From assembly GCF_017916275.1 (NCBI RefSeq), contig NZ_JAFMST010000011.1:92886-156885 (forward strand): a stretch of 64,000 bases of DNA. Direction: 5' to 3'. The position numbers and the translations under genes are program-made. The notes beneath the pieces are model-generated. The model was not told the DNA's origin and ran no database searches. It saw only the letters and a program-made list of their open reading frames with translations. The stretch comes from Rubellimicrobium arenae (lineage in GTDB: Bacteria > Pseudomonadota > Alphaproteobacteria > Rhodobacterales > Rhodobacteraceae). Below, piece after piece: positions 1 through 9,438 of the stretch. The stretch's first letter is position 1; each line of letters begins with the position of its first letter.

Positions 1-1190
1 GGCATCCCAATCAGGTTCACCATCTCCCAAGGGTCGGCATCCAAGTCGTAAAGATAGACCTCCCGGTATACGTCGGACCGTGGCGCAGCCTCGTCGTAGG
101 CCGAGGTGACGCCATACTTCCAGCGGTGCGTGCGAAGGGCGCGGCCGGTCTCGGTTTCGCTGATCTGGAAGAAGACGTCGTCGCGCCAGGCGGCGCGCGC
201 GTCCCGGATCACCGGAAGGATCGACCGCCCGGTCATGGACTCCGGCACCTCGAGCCCCGCGGCGTCGATCAGCGTCGGCGCGATGTCGGGGGTCGAGAAG
301 AGCGCCCGGACCTGGCCGCCGGCCATGAACCCGGGACCGGTGATCAGCGACGGCACACGGACCGCGCTCTCATGGCAGGACCGCTTGTACTCGGCGTTGC
401 GGGTCTTGAAGTGGCAGGCATGGTCCGAGGTGAACATGACGATGGTGTCGTCGGTCATGCCAAGCGACCTGAGCGCGTCCATCAGGCGTCCGAAGGCCTC
501 GTCCAGCCGCTTCACCATCCCGTAGTAGCCCGACAGGTGCCAGGGGCTGGTGCCACCCAGCGCCTGAAGGTCCGGCGGAGTCCATTGCTGCGCCGCCATC
601 ATCTCGCGCCAGCCGTCGGGGGGCGGGTAGTCGTCGGTGTGGTTCTGGTGATGGGGTTCGAGGAACGACAGGAACAGCAGGAAAGGCTCGTCCCGGTGGG
701 CGTCGACATAGCGGATCGCGGCGTCCGTCATGGCGTCCACGCGGTAGCCGGGCAGCTTCCGCGCCTCGCCGTCGTTGTCGTACAGGACGCAGTCATAGGC
801 GTCGGACACGAACTCCAGGTGGTTCGCCCCAAGCCAGTCCATGTAGCCGCCCCGCTGGTCGGCGGGGACGGGATCGGCATCCCCCAGATGCCACTTGCCG
901 ATGTAGCCGGTCCGGTAGCCCGCCCGGGCGAAAACCTGCGCCAGCGTGTCCTGGCCGCCGGGCAGGGTGATCTCGTTGCGGAAGACGCCGGTCTGCGTCG
1001 CATAGCGCCCCGTCTGGAGCGAGGCGCGCGCCGGCCCGCAAAGGGGCTGGCAGGCGAAGCTGTTGTAAAGATGGGTGCCGGCGCGGGCGAAGCGGTCGAA
1101 GTTGGGCGTGAGCCCCATCGGGTTGCCGTGCGCGCCCGTCGTGTCGTGTCTTTGCTGGTCCGTGAAGAAGACGATCACGTTGGGCTTCAT
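1..1190 (-). CDS. Sulfatase (type I, formylglycine-dependent), 3' end cut by window
   Basis: The product would hydrolyse sulfate esters, probably of an imported sulfated sugar, in the cytoplasm since no signal peptide is seen. The start is ATG at 1190, with AGGGAG 8-12 bases upstream. The first residues (MKPNVIVFFTDQQ) supply the metal-binding aspartate. Cys51 lies in a C-G-P-A-R motif (C-x-P-x-R), the site converted to formylglycine, followed by the usual SLQTGR segment and a GKWHLG motif. About 396 residues are present, so the C-terminus is missing. It lies just downstream of the LysR gene on the same strand. No maturase (FGE or anSME) is in the window. Sulfatase family is secure; substrate is unknown. 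Phosphonate monoester hydrolases share this fold and cannot be excluded. Confidence 0.88.
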   Translation of the reverse strand, partial: MKPNVIVFFTDQQRHDTTGAHGNPMGLTPNFDRFARAGTHLYNSFACQPLCGPARASLQTGRYATQTGVFRNEITLPGGQDTLAQVFARAGYRTGYIGKWHLGDADPVPADQRGGYMDWLGANHLEFVSDAYDCVLYDNDGEARKLPGYRVDAMTDAAIRYVDAHRDEPFLLFLSFLEPHHQNHTDDYPPPDGWREMMAAQQWTPPDLQALGGTSPWHLSGYYGMVKRLDEAFGRLMDALRSLGMTDDTIVMFTSDHACHFKTRNAEYKRSCHESAVRVPSLITGPGFMAGGQVRALFSTPDIAPTLIDAAGLEVPESMTGRSILPVIRDARAAWRDDVFFQISETETGRALRTHRWKYGVTSAYDEAAPRSDVYREVYLYDLDADPWEMVNLIGM

Positions 1191-1256
1191 GGCCGGGGCT
1201 CCCTGTCCGTGGCGACAGGGCGGACCTTACGGGCCGGGCTCAGGCATCGAAAATGA

Positions 1257-2195
1257 CTAATGCGGCGGGGGCGATAACCTCACGGAATGACCGGGGGCCG
1301 GCTCCAGCGTTGCGGCGACATACTCCCGCAGCAGGGCCAGGGCGCGCTTCATGATCGGGTATTCGCGCGTGGACCGCCGCATCCAGGCGCCGGACGGAAA
1401 GGACCAGATGGGCACATCGAGGGGAAGGACGACCAGCCCCGCCTCCTCGGCCATGGGGCGCAGCGTCGTCGGGGCCGCGGTCAGGTAGGGGGTGCCGCGG
1501 ATGATCATGAAGCTCGAGGCGAGGGCATCGACCTCCATGATGACGCGCGGCATCTCGAGCCGGAACTGGAGGCAGTATTCGGTCAGGCGGCGCTGCATGA
1601 AGATGTCGCGCTTGTAGATGACCCAGCGATGCTCCCTCAGGCTTTCGGGGGGCACGCGCGGCAGCCAGGCCAGGGGATGGGAGCGGCAGCACATCGCCCC
1701 GGTCACCACGTCCAGAAGCTTTTCGGTCACGATCCCCTCGGGGGGTTCGTGGACGAAGGCCCCCAACAGGAGGTGGATGTCGCCGGTCTGGAGCTTGGGC
1801 AGCATCGCGCCCGCGACGTCGAAATCCAGCACGAACCGGGTTTCCGGAAACTCCATGGCGAGTTGCCGCACGAGCTGGGGCGCGATCCGCATATGGTAGG
1901 CCGCCCCGGAGGCGATGCGGAACTCGCGCAGGACGCCGCCCGAGCGGGCATGGGCTTCCTCGCGGGCCTGCGCCCAATGGGTCTCGATGGCGCGCGCGCG
2001 TTCGAAGAAGAGCTCGCCCACCTCGGTGAGCGTCATTCCCTTCGCAGAGCGGGTGAACAATGGCGCGCCCAGGTCGGTTTCGAGCCGCCGGATCGTCTTG
2101 GTCAGCGCAGGCTGCGTGAGCCCGATCCGATCCGCCGCAGCCGTCAGGTTGCCGGTGCGGACCACGGCGAGGAAGGCGCGTAGCGTTCGGTCCAT
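1257..2195 (-). CDS. LysR-family transcriptional regulator
   Basis: A 312-residue DNA-binding regulator. An N-terminal winged helix-turn-helix (about residues 1-60, with the typical NLTAAADRIGLTQPALTKTI segment) is followed by a LysR substrate-binding domain. The start is ATG 2195 (MDRTLRAFLAVV), which aligns with LysR N-termini; an in-frame ATG at 2228 would add 11 unlikely residues. The gene is divergent from the sugar ABC operon starting at 2345 and lies just upstream of the sulfatase at 1190, so it is well placed to control both and itself. The ligand is not predictable; a desulfated sugar or a sulfated intermediate is an inference. Confidence 0.9.
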   Translation of the reverse strand: MDRTLRAFLAVVRTGNLTAAADRIGLTQPALTKTIRRLETDLGAPLFTRSAKGMTLTEVGELFFERARAIETHWAQAREEAHARSGGVLREFRIASGAAYHMRIAPQLVRQLAMEFPETRFVLDFDVAGAMLPKLQTGDIHLLLGAFVHEPPEGIVTEKLLDVVTGAMCCRSHPLAWLPRVPPESLREHRWVIYKRDIFMQRRLTEYCLQFRLEMPRVIMEVDALASSFMIIRGTPYLTAAPTTLRPMAEEAGLVVLPLDVPIWSFPSGAWMRRSTREYPIMKRALALLREYVAATLEPAPGHSVRLSPPPH

Positions 2196-2344
2196 TCCAT
2201 TCCCGGAAGTTATCCCTTGATGTGGCAATTATCATTTTCCTGGTGGCGGACCAGCCTCTACCCTTCAGCAGGATGCCACCTACCGTGGTGAGCATGAGGG
2301 ACGCCTTCCGAAGCTTCCCCTGACGTCAATGGAGGGAAAACGCC
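2196..2344. promoter_or_regulatory. Divergent promoter region, LysR / sugar ABC operon
   Basis: This 149-bp gap separates the LysR start from the ABC operon start. It holds the only AT-rich pocket nearby (about 2210-2240), including TTATC repeated at about 2210 and 2229 and a TATCAT hexamer at 2230-2235 that could be a -10. A TTCCCGGAA inverted repeat sits at about 2199-2207. LysR regulators usually bind such a divergent gap, but no confident T-N11-A box or -35 was found. The translation signal before 2345 is a GGAGG sequence. Confidence 0.35.
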
Positions 2345-3685
2345 ATGATCATCCACGCGACCCGTCGCGCCCACCTGGCAGGCACGGCCCTGGCCGTGAT
2401 CCTCGCGGGGGTTCCGGCACTGGCGCAGGACAGCTTCCTCGACGTGGGCGAGCAGGAGCCGATCACGATCCTGATCAACTCGTCGCCCTGGTATGGCGGG
2501 TTCGAATCTGTCGTGGCGCTCTATGAGGAGCAGACCGGCAACCTCGTCGAGCTGGATGCGACGCCGTACAACGGCGTGCTGGAAAAGGCCCGCAACGCCG
2601 TCCGCACGGCCGAGAGCCCTTATGACATCCTGAACATCGACAGCGGCTGGACCATCGAGTTCTACGAATCCGACGTCCTTCGTCCCCTGGGTGAGATCGT
2701 CGAAGGCTACACGCTGCCGGAGGAGGTCTACACCTGCGGCGACAGTTATTTCTGGAACGAGGAAAAGCAGTACCGGACCTCGGAGGGCGGCACGCTGATG
2801 GCGGTCCCGCCGAACTGCAACGTGCATGTCCTCGTCTATCGGACGGACCTCGTCGAGACGCCGCCCGCCACCTATGACGACCTGCTCGCCCAGTGCCAGG
2901 CCATCCAGAGCCCGCCGGAGGTCTACGGCTTCGCCACGCGCGGCGAGCGCGGCAACGGGATTCACTATGATTTCATGCCGTTCCTGCTCAGCTACGGGGG
3001 GCGGATCGTCGCCGACCCGGCCTCGGGCGACTACACCGTCACCATCAACAGTCCCGAGGCCCTGACGGCGCTGGAGCGGTTCATAGAGGTCGAGCATGGC
3101 TGTGCCCCCGCCAATGTCGGCGCCATGGGGCAGGGGGACGTGATCCAGCTCATGGCCGCCGGGAACGCCGCAATGGTCGAGACGGTCGTGGCGGCCTGGG
3201 CGAACTATGTCGACCCGACGAAATCCGCCGTCGTGGACACGGTGGCCGCCGCCCCGATGCCGGAAGGACCTGGGGGCCGTGGCGTGGCGATCGGCAACTG
3301 GCATTTCGCCGTTCCCCGCAACATCCCCGACGAGCGCGCCCAGGCCGCCATGGCCTTCATGCAGTGGTTCCTCACCGAAGGCGCGCAGACGGCCTATGCC
3401 GAGGCCGGCGGCATCCCCGTCCGCCGGGACGTCATCGAGACGCTGGGCCAGCAGCCCGGCTACGAATGGATGGCGGCCTACCAGACCAACCTGGAGGCGG
3501 GCGTGCATCCTCTGGGCTTCTCGGAGGGCGCGGCGGTCGAGCAGGTGATGGGCCTGAGGCTCAACCAGGCCCTGGTCGGCGAGCTGAGCCCCGCCGCTGC
3601 CCTCAACTCCGCCGCCCGGGAGATCCAGGAGATCTTTGCCCAGAGCGGCCGCCAGACCGGATCGCTCGATCCGCTGCCCGAGTGA
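2345..3685 (+). CDS. ABC transporter sugar-binding protein (family 1, CUT1)
   Basis: A 446-residue periplasmic solute-binding protein. It has a Sec signal peptide of about 27 residues ending ALA-Q-D, then a family-1 fold with alternating lobes, including WYGGFE near the start and an INIDSGWT-like segment. It would capture an oligosaccharide or sugar derivative and deliver it to the two permeases that follow. GGAGG lies upstream of ATG 2345. It heads an operon running to 8064: seven bases to permease 1, then overlapping or closely spaced genes. The sulfatase at the end of the operon suggests a sulfated ligand, which is an inference. Confidence 0.9.
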   Translation: MIIHATRRAHLAGTALAVILAGVPALAQDSFLDVGEQEPITILINSSPWYGGFESVVALYEEQTGNLVELDATPYNGVLEKARNAVRTAESPYDILNIDSGWTIEFYESDVLRPLGEIVEGYTLPEEVYTCGDSYFWNEEKQYRTSEGGTLMAVPPNCNVHVLVYRTDLVETPPATYDDLLAQCQAIQSPPEVYGFATRGERGNGIHYDFMPFLLSYGGRIVADPASGDYTVTINSPEALTALERFIEVEHGCAPANVGAMGQGDVIQLMAAGNAAMVETVVAAWANYVDPTKSAVVDTVAAAPMPEGPGGRGVAIGNWHFAVPRNIPDERAQAAMAFMQWFLTEGAQTAYAEAGGIPVRRDVIETLGQQPGYEWMAAYQTNLEAGVHPLGFSEGAAVEQVMGLRLNQALVGELSPAAALNSAAREIQEIFAQSGRQTGSLDPLPE

Positions 3686-3692
3686 GTCCCGG

Positions 3693-4634
3693 GTGAGCTT
3701 CCCGTCCGAGATCTCGTCAGGGGCGGCGCCCGCCGCCGTCCCTCCGCGCCGCCATCGCCGCGAGCCCTCCGGCGACCGCTGGTTCCGCTGGGCGACATTG
3801 CTGCCGGCCGTGATCGTTCTCGTCGTGCTTACGGTCTGGCCGGTGGCGAACCTCCTCCGCATGGCGGTGTCGACGATCGAGTTCACGCGCGACGGCGCGT
3901 CCTTCGCCTTCACCCCCGCCGAGAACCTGCGCCGTCTGGCCGGGGACGACCTGTTCTTCATCAACCTCCGCACCACCGTGATCTTCGTGGTGGTGTCGGT
4001 CATCCTCGAGATGGTCCTGGGCTTCCTCCTGGCGCTGATGGTGTCGGGCGTGCCGCGCGGCAAGGGCCTTGTCCGCACGCTCATGATCCTGCCGATCCTC
4101 GTGCCCCCGGTCGCGATCGGGAGCATGTGGAAGCTGGTCTACAACCATGACTTCGGCATCCTGAACCAGGCGCTGGGGGTCGTCGGGCTGGGGCCGGTCG
4201 GCTGGCTGTCCAACCCGGATCTCGCGCTTTGGTCCGTGGTCCTGGTCGATGTGTGGCACTGGACCCCGTTCGTGTTCCTGATCCTCTTCGCCGGGATCGA
4301 GGGCCTCCCGCGCGAGGTCATCGAGGCCGCCCGGGTCGACGGCGCCACGACTTGGCAGATCGTCCGGCGCATCGTCCTGCCCCTGATGGCGCCCGCCATC
4401 GCGGTGGCCTTCATCTTCCGGGCCATCCTGGCCTTCAAGGTGTTCGACCAGATCTTCCTGCTGACCTCGGGCGGGCCGGGGACGGCGACCGAAGTGGTCA
4501 GCCTGCGCCTTTACCGGGTGTTCTTCGACCAGAACGAGCTCGGCTACGGCGCGCTGCTGTCGGTCGTCATCATCCTGGCCGTGGTGGCGTTCCTGCTCAC
4601 GGCGGGCGCCCTGGCGCGGAGGGTCGGCCGATGA
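3693..4634 (+). CDS. Sugar ABC transporter permease 1 (MalF/UgpA type)
   Basis: A 313-residue inner-membrane permease with about six hydrophobic segments. The cytoplasmic EAA loop, which docks with the ATPase, reads EAARVDGATTWQIVRRI near residue 210. GTG at 3693, seven bases after the binding-protein stop, is preferred as the start. The longer frame from 3636 would overlap the preceding gene by 50 bases and add a non-membrane leader. Its 3' end overlaps the second permease by four bases (ATGA), so the two are translationally coupled. Confidence 0.9.
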   Translation: MSFPSEISSGAAPAAVPPRRHRREPSGDRWFRWATLLPAVIVLVVLTVWPVANLLRMAVSTIEFTRDGASFAFTPAENLRRLAGDDLFFINLRTTVIFVVVSVILEMVLGFLLALMVSGVPRGKGLVRTLMILPILVPPVAIGSMWKLVYNHDFGILNQALGVVGLGPVGWLSNPDLALWSVVLVDVWHWTPFVFLILFAGIEGLPREVIEAARVDGATTWQIVRRIVLPLMAPAIAVAFIFRAILAFKVFDQIFLLTSGGPGTATEVVSLRLYRVFFDQNELGYGALLSVVIILAVVAFLLTAGALARRVGR

Positions 4635-5461
4635 TTCCGCTGAAGGGTCGCGAACTCTGGCTCGGCTACGCCTTCCTGGCCGCCGGCGTCCTCGCCATCG
4701 TGGTGCCGTTCCTGTTCATCCTCGCGACCTCGCTCAAGTACGAGATCGCGATCATGCAGGGCCGCGTCATCTTCGAGCCGACGCTCTACAACTACAACGA
4801 CGTCCTGTTCGGGCGCAGGTCGAACTTCGTCCGCAACATCACGAACAGCCTGATCGTCGCGGGGGCCAGCACCCTGATCGTCCTGACCGTCGGCACCCTG
4901 GCCGCCTATTCGCTGAGCCGCCTGCGCTGGGCCCGCTGGATCTCGGGCGCGTTCCTGGGCTGGACGATGCTCTTCAACACGATCCCCGTCCTGACGGTGG
5001 TCGGCCCCTGGTACCTGATGTTCCAGCAAGCCGGGCTCTATGACACCCTTTTGGGGCTTGTGCTGACGCATGTCGCGATCAACCTGCCGATGACGGTCTG
5101 GCTGATGATGACCTTCTTCGGCGACATCCCGGCCGAGTTGGAAGAGGCCGCGCGGGTCGATGGGGCCGGGCAGGCGCAGGCGTTCCGGCGCGTGATCCTG
5201 CCCCTGGTCGTCCCGGGGCTGATCGCGGCGGGCGTGCTGGCCTTCGTCTTCTCGTGGAACGAGTTCACGGTCGCCCTGAACCTCACCAGCCGCGGCACCG
5301 CCACCGTGCCGGTCGGCATCGCCAACTTCGCCGAGCAGTACGAGGTGCAGAACGGGAACATGGCGGCAGCCTCGGTCCTGTCCACCATTCCGGCGCTGAT
5401 CCTCATGATCTTCGGCCAGCGCTTCGTGGTGCAGGGCCTGACCATGGGCGCAGTCAAGTAA
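4631..5461 (+). CDS. Sugar ABC transporter permease 2 (MalG/UgpE type)
   Basis: A 276-residue inner-membrane permease partner with about six transmembrane segments. The EAA loop EEAARVDGAGQAQAFRRV is near residue 175. ATG 4631 overlaps the stop of permease 1. Together with the first permease and the ATPase it makes a complete CUT1-type importer. The next gene follows after nine bases with AAGGAG as ribosome binding site. Confidence 0.92.
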   Translation: MIPLKGRELWLGYAFLAAGVLAIVVPFLFILATSLKYEIAIMQGRVIFEPTLYNYNDVLFGRRSNFVRNITNSLIVAGASTLIVLTVGTLAAYSLSRLRWARWISGAFLGWTMLFNTIPVLTVVGPWYLMFQQAGLYDTLLGLVLTHVAINLPMTVWLMMTFFGDIPAELEEAARVDGAGQAQAFRRVILPLVVPGLIAAGVLAFVFSWNEFTVALNLTSRGTATVPVGIANFAEQYEVQNGNMAAASVLSTIPALILMIFGQRFVVQGLTMGAVK

Positions 5462-5470
5462 GGAGCAGCC

Positions 5471-6520
5471 ATGGCCACCGTCGAGATCCAGACCCTGGAG
5501 AAGCACTATGGGAGCGCCCATGCGCTGAAGTCGATCACGTTCACGGTGCGGGATGGCGAGTTCGTCGTCCTGGTCGGACCGTCGGGCTGCGGCAAGTCCA
5601 CGCTGCTCCGGGCCATCGCCGGGCTCGAGGACGTGAGCGCCGGCGCCGTCCGGATCGGCGGGCGCGACGTGACGGACCTAGAGCCGCGCGACCGCGACAT
5701 CGCGATGGTGTTCCAGAGCTATGCGCTCTACCCGCACATGACCGTGCGGGACAACATGGCCTTCAGCCTGGACGTCCGGCGCACCCCCCGGCCCGAGATC
5801 GACGCCCGCGTGACCGAGGCTGCCCGTATCCTTGGGCTGGAGCCGTTCCTCGACCGCAAGCCCCGCGCGCTGTCGGGCGGCCAGCGGCAACGGGTCGCCA
5901 TGGGCCGCGCCATCGTGCGCCGCCCGCAGGTCTTCCTCTTCGACGAGCCGCTGTCGAACCTGGATGCCAAGCTGCGGGTCCAGATGCGGGCCGAGATCCG
6001 GGGCCTCCATGACCGGCTGGGCGCCACCTCGATCTACGTCACCCACGATCAGGTCGAAGCCATGACCATGGCGGACCGCATCGTCGTGCTGGAGGCAGGG
6101 CGCATCGTCCAGTCGGGCAGCCCGCTCGAGCTCTATGGCCGTCCCGCGAACCGCTTCGTGGCCGAGTTCATCGGCTCGCCCTCGATCAACATCGTCGAGG
6201 GCCGCGTGGAAGCCGGGGGCGCCGTGGCCTTGGCGAACGGCGGACGGCTGCCCGCGCCACACGGGCTCCGGGACGGCACGGTCCAGATCGGCATCCGACC
6301 CGAGGACCTGGTGCTCGACCCCTCGGGACCGATCGGCGGCCCGGTCCGCCTCGTCGAGCACCTTGGGGCCGAGACTTATGTCCTTTTCGGTCCCGAGGCC
6401 GCGCCCCTGACCTGGCGCGTCGCCGGGACCGTCGATTTCCCGTCGGGGCAGGACCTGCGCCTGCGCCCCGATCCCGACCGGCTGCATGTCTTCGATCCCG
6501 CCACCGGCAACCGCCTCTGA
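5471..6520 (+). CDS. Sugar ABC transporter ATPase (UgpC/MalK type)
   Basis: A 349-residue ATPase energising the two permeases. The Walker A motif is GPSGCGKST (about residue 36), the ABC signature is LSGGQRQRVAMGRA (about 134), and Walker B is VFLFDEPLSNLDAKL with the H-loop in YVTHDQVEAM. The C-terminal 110 residues form the TOBE/MOP domain typical of CUT1 ATPases. AAGGAG lies just before ATG 5471. It is followed after 17 bases by a sulfatase in the same operon. Confidence 0.93.
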   Translation: MATVEIQTLEKHYGSAHALKSITFTVRDGEFVVLVGPSGCGKSTLLRAIAGLEDVSAGAVRIGGRDVTDLEPRDRDIAMVFQSYALYPHMTVRDNMAFSLDVRRTPRPEIDARVTEAARILGLEPFLDRKPRALSGGQRQRVAMGRAIVRRPQVFLFDEPLSNLDAKLRVQMRAEIRGLHDRLGATSIYVTHDQVEAMTMADRIVVLEAGRIVQSGSPLELYGRPANRFVAEFIGSPSINIVEGRVEAGGAVALANGGRLPAPHGLRDGTVQIGIRPEDLVLDPSGPIGGPVRLVEHLGAETYVLFGPEAAPLTWRVAGTVDFPSGQDLRLRPDPDRLHVFDPATGNRL

Positions 6521-6537
6521 TCCGGATAGCCTGCCCC

Positions 6538-8064
6538 ATGAAATGCGTCTTCGTCCTGTTCGACTCCCTCAACCGTCACATGCTGGGCGCCTATGGCGGC
6601 ACCCGCGTGCCGACCCCGAACTTCGACCGGCTGGCCGCCCGCACGCGGGTCTATGACCGGCATTATGTCGGTTCGTTGCCCTGCATGCCCGCCCGGCGCG
6701 ACCTCCTGACGGGACGGCTCACCTTCCTGCACCGAAGCTGGGGGCCGCTCGAGCCCTTCGACAACGCCTTCCCCGAGATCCTCAAGGCCAAGGGCGTGCA
6801 CTCGCACCTCGTCACCGATCACTACCATTACTGGGAGGACGGCGGCGCCACCTACCACAACCGATACTCGACCTTCGAGTTCGTGCGCGGCCAGGAAAGC
6901 GACCCCTGGAAGGCCATGGTCCAGCCCCCCTGGGAGCGGCTCCGTGAGAAGTATCATGAGCGCCAGATGGTGGCGTCGGCCCAGGTCGACCCGCTCGAGG
7001 CGTCCGGCGCGGCCAACAAGTATGGTCCCTACGTCATCAACCGCGAGTTCATCCGGGAGGAGAAGGACTTCCCCTCGGTCCAGTGCTTCGCGCACGGGTT
7101 CGACTTCCTCGACATGAACCGGGACGCCAACAACTGGCTGTTGCAAATCGAGACCTTCGATCCGCACGAGCCCTTCTTTGCGCCCGACCGGTTCAAGGAG
7201 CCGTTCCGGACCGGCTGGAACGGCCCCATCCGCGACTGGCCCCGCTATGGCCGAGTGGAGGAGCTGCCCGAGGAAGCCGAGGAGCTGCGGGCCAACTACT
7301 ATGCCGTCGTCGCGCTCTGCGACGAGCTGCTCGGGCGACTTCTCGACTACTTCGACGAGCACGACCTTTGGAAGGACACGGCCCTGGTGGTCACGACCGA
7401 CCACGGCTTCCTTTTGGGCGAGCATGACTTCTGGGCCAAGAACCGGATGAACATGTACGAGGAGATCGTGCACATCCCGCTGATGATCCACGACCCCCGC
7501 GACCCGAGGGCCGAACGCGTGGACCGCCTGACGCAGTCGGTGGACGTCGCGCCGACCATGCTCGACCTCTTCGACGCCGAAGCCCCGGCTGAGACGCAGG
7601 GCATGTCCCTCCTGGGCAAAGAGAGACGGGACGCCGTGATCTTCGGCTACTTCGGCGGCGCGGTGAACGTCACGGACGGCCAGCTGACCTACCACCGCTT
7701 TCCTGCGGATGTCCGGGACCAGGAGATCTACCAGTACACCCTGATGCCGACCCACATTACCTCGCGCTTCACCCCCGAGGAGCTGAAGGGCGCGACCCTG
7801 GCCCCGCCGTTCGGATGGACCAAGGAAGCGCCCCTGCTCAAGGTCCCGGTGATCCAGCGGTCGCCGATGTACGACAACTACGGGCCGGGCTGCCTCCTCG
7901 AGAACGACACGCGTCTTTACGACCTTGCCCGCGACCCCGGGCAGGAGCAGCCGCTGGCCGATCCCGAGCTCGAGGGGCGGATGGTCGCGGCCATGACCCG
8001 GCTGATGCGGAGCACCGAGGCGCCGCCGGAGGCCTTTGCCCGGCTCGGACTGGCGGAGAGCTGA
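6538..8064 (+). CDS. Sulfatase (type I, formylglycine-dependent)
   Basis: A 508-residue alkaline-phosphatase-superfamily hydrolase. The metal-binding Asp9 (FDSLN) precedes Cys49 in the C-M-P-A-R motif, the formylglycine site, followed by LLTGR. A second metal site TTDHGFLLGEH is near residue 285. There is no signal peptide, so it acts inside the cell on material brought in by the ABC transporter whose operon it ends. It differs clearly from the sulfatase at 1-1190, so the two probably cut different positions or linkages. Convergent with the histidine kinase gene 33 bases downstream. Confidence 0.9.
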   Translation: MKCVFVLFDSLNRHMLGAYGGTRVPTPNFDRLAARTRVYDRHYVGSLPCMPARRDLLTGRLTFLHRSWGPLEPFDNAFPEILKAKGVHSHLVTDHYHYWEDGGATYHNRYSTFEFVRGQESDPWKAMVQPPWERLREKYHERQMVASAQVDPLEASGAANKYGPYVINREFIREEKDFPSVQCFAHGFDFLDMNRDANNWLLQIETFDPHEPFFAPDRFKEPFRTGWNGPIRDWPRYGRVEELPEEAEELRANYYAVVALCDELLGRLLDYFDEHDLWKDTALVVTTDHGFLLGEHDFWAKNRMNMYEEIVHIPLMIHDPRDPRAERVDRLTQSVDVAPTMLDLFDAEAPAETQGMSLLGKERRDAVIFGYFGGAVNVTDGQLTYHRFPADVRDQEIYQYTLMPTHITSRFTPEELKGATLAPPFGWTKEAPLLKVPVIQRSPMYDNYGPGCLLENDTRLYDLARDPGQEQPLADPELEGRMVAAMTRLMRSTEAPPEAFARLGLAES

Positions 8065-8097
8065 TCCGCCTCAATGCGGCGATTGCGCGGACGGGGG

Positions 8098-9438
8098 TCA
8101 GGCCCGGGCGGGCAAAAGCAGCTCGGCCTCGAACCCCCGATCCCGGTTGCGGAGGTGCAGCTCGCCCCCGACGGCCTCGGTGATCTCGGAGGCGATGGCG
8201 AGACCCAGACCGGTTCCCTGCGCCGTTTCGTCCAGCCGGACGCCGCGATCCCGCAGGCGATCCAGCTGGGCGGGGTCGGTCCCCGTGCCATCGTCCCTGA
8301 CGCGGATGCTCGTCCGCGCGCCCGCCGGTTCGCAGGTCACGACCACCCGGTGCCGGGCATGGCGCGTGGCGTTCTCCACCAGCGCCCCAAGCGCCTCGGT
8401 CAGGTCGGCCCGATCCAGGCGGACCGAAAGGCCGGTCGGCCCTTCGACGCGATAGTCCAGCTCCCGCCCGCGCGGGGTCCGGCGCAGCACCGCGACCACC
8501 GACTCCGCCACCGACCGGGGATCGCTGGAGGCCGACCGGCTGTCCAGCCGAAGCCGCGCGCGCGCCAGCTCGCGGTCGACATGGACCTGCATGGTGCGGA
8601 CGATCTCCTCGATTCCCTCGGCGGCGTCGCCCGCTCCGGCGGCCCGGAGCCGCGTCGCCTCGCCCACGAGCGCCTGAAGCGGCGTCTTCAAGCCATGGGC
8701 CAGGTCCGCCGCTCGTTGCCGTGCCCGCTCGATCTCGTGCTCCTGCCCGTCGATGAGGGTGTCGATCTCCTCGGCCAGCGGCAGGACCTCGGCGGGAACG
8801 TCGGTTCCGATCCGCCGCGCCTGCCCGCTGTTGAGGGCCGCCACCCGGTCCCCCAGGGTGCTGAGCGGCCGGAGCCCCACGGTCACCTGCAGCGCCCCGC
8901 CGGCGATCAGGACCACGGCGAGAAGTGCGGTGTAGGGGGCAAGGTCGGCCAGGAAGTCGGACCGGGCCCGGTCGATGTCGGCGCGGTCGACGGCGACCGT
9001 GACGCGTAGCGGCCGGTCCCCCCCGCGCCGTTCCACGCGGATGCGCCGGTCGAGCGTGAGCAGCGGTTGACCATCCGGTCCGGGAAGGTCGCCCTGCCAG
9101 GACTCCTGGCCGTCCAGGGCGGGCAGGGGCAGCGCATAGTCCCACAACGATCGCGAGCGGAGCGGTTCGCCGTCCATCTGGATCTGCCAGTAATGGCCGG
9201 AGTAGGGCCGCTGGTAGAGCGGGTCGCGGGGTGGCTCCTCCAGCACGGGCTGGCCGGCGTCGGTCCACTCCACCGCGGTCAGGAGACGCTCGAGCCGGTC
9301 GTTGAGGTCGTTCAGCGCGACCCGCTCCACATGGCGGTTGAACATGACCGCCAAGCCCCAGGTCGACAGGACCAGCGCCAAGGAGACCGCGGCCGCGCCG
9401 GCCAGCAGGAGCCGCAGCCGGATGGACCAGGAGCTCAA
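8098..9438 (-). CDS. Sensor histidine kinase
   Basis: A 446-residue membrane kinase. Transmembrane segments lie at about residues 8-30 and 165-185 and flank a periplasmic sensor domain. After a HAMP-like linker come the H box (DLAHGLKTPLQALV, with the phospho-accepting His), the N box (LVENATRHARH) and the G boxes (VRDDGTGTD, GTGLGLAIA). It overlaps the response regulator by four bases and is therefore coupled to it. The periplasmic signal is unknown; adjacent PepSY proteins suggest an envelope or cation cue. Confidence 0.92.
   Translation of the reverse strand: MSSWSIRLRLLLAGAAAVSLALVLSTWGLAVMFNRHVERVALNDLNDRLERLLTAVEWTDAGQPVLEEPPRDPLYQRPYSGHYWQIQMDGEPLRSRSLWDYALPLPALDGQESWQGDLPGPDGQPLLTLDRRIRVERRGGDRPLRVTVAVDRADIDRARSDFLADLAPYTALLAVVLIAGGALQVTVGLRPLSTLGDRVAALNSGQARRIGTDVPAEVLPLAEEIDTLIDGQEHEIERARQRAADLAHGLKTPLQALVGEATRLRAAGAGDAAEGIEEIVRTMQVHVDRELARARLRLDSRSASSDPRSVAESVVAVLRRTPRGRELDYRVEGPTGLSVRLDRADLTEALGALVENATRHARHRVVVTCEPAGARTSIRVRDDGTGTDPAQLDRLRDRGVRLDETAQGTGLGLAIASEITEAVGGELHLRNRDRGFEAELLLPARA

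Noticed and set aside
2258..4126. A 622-codon minus-strand frame over the sugar-binding protein and permease
   Set aside because: Composition is shadow-like, and it crosses the junction of two real genes and a promoter region.
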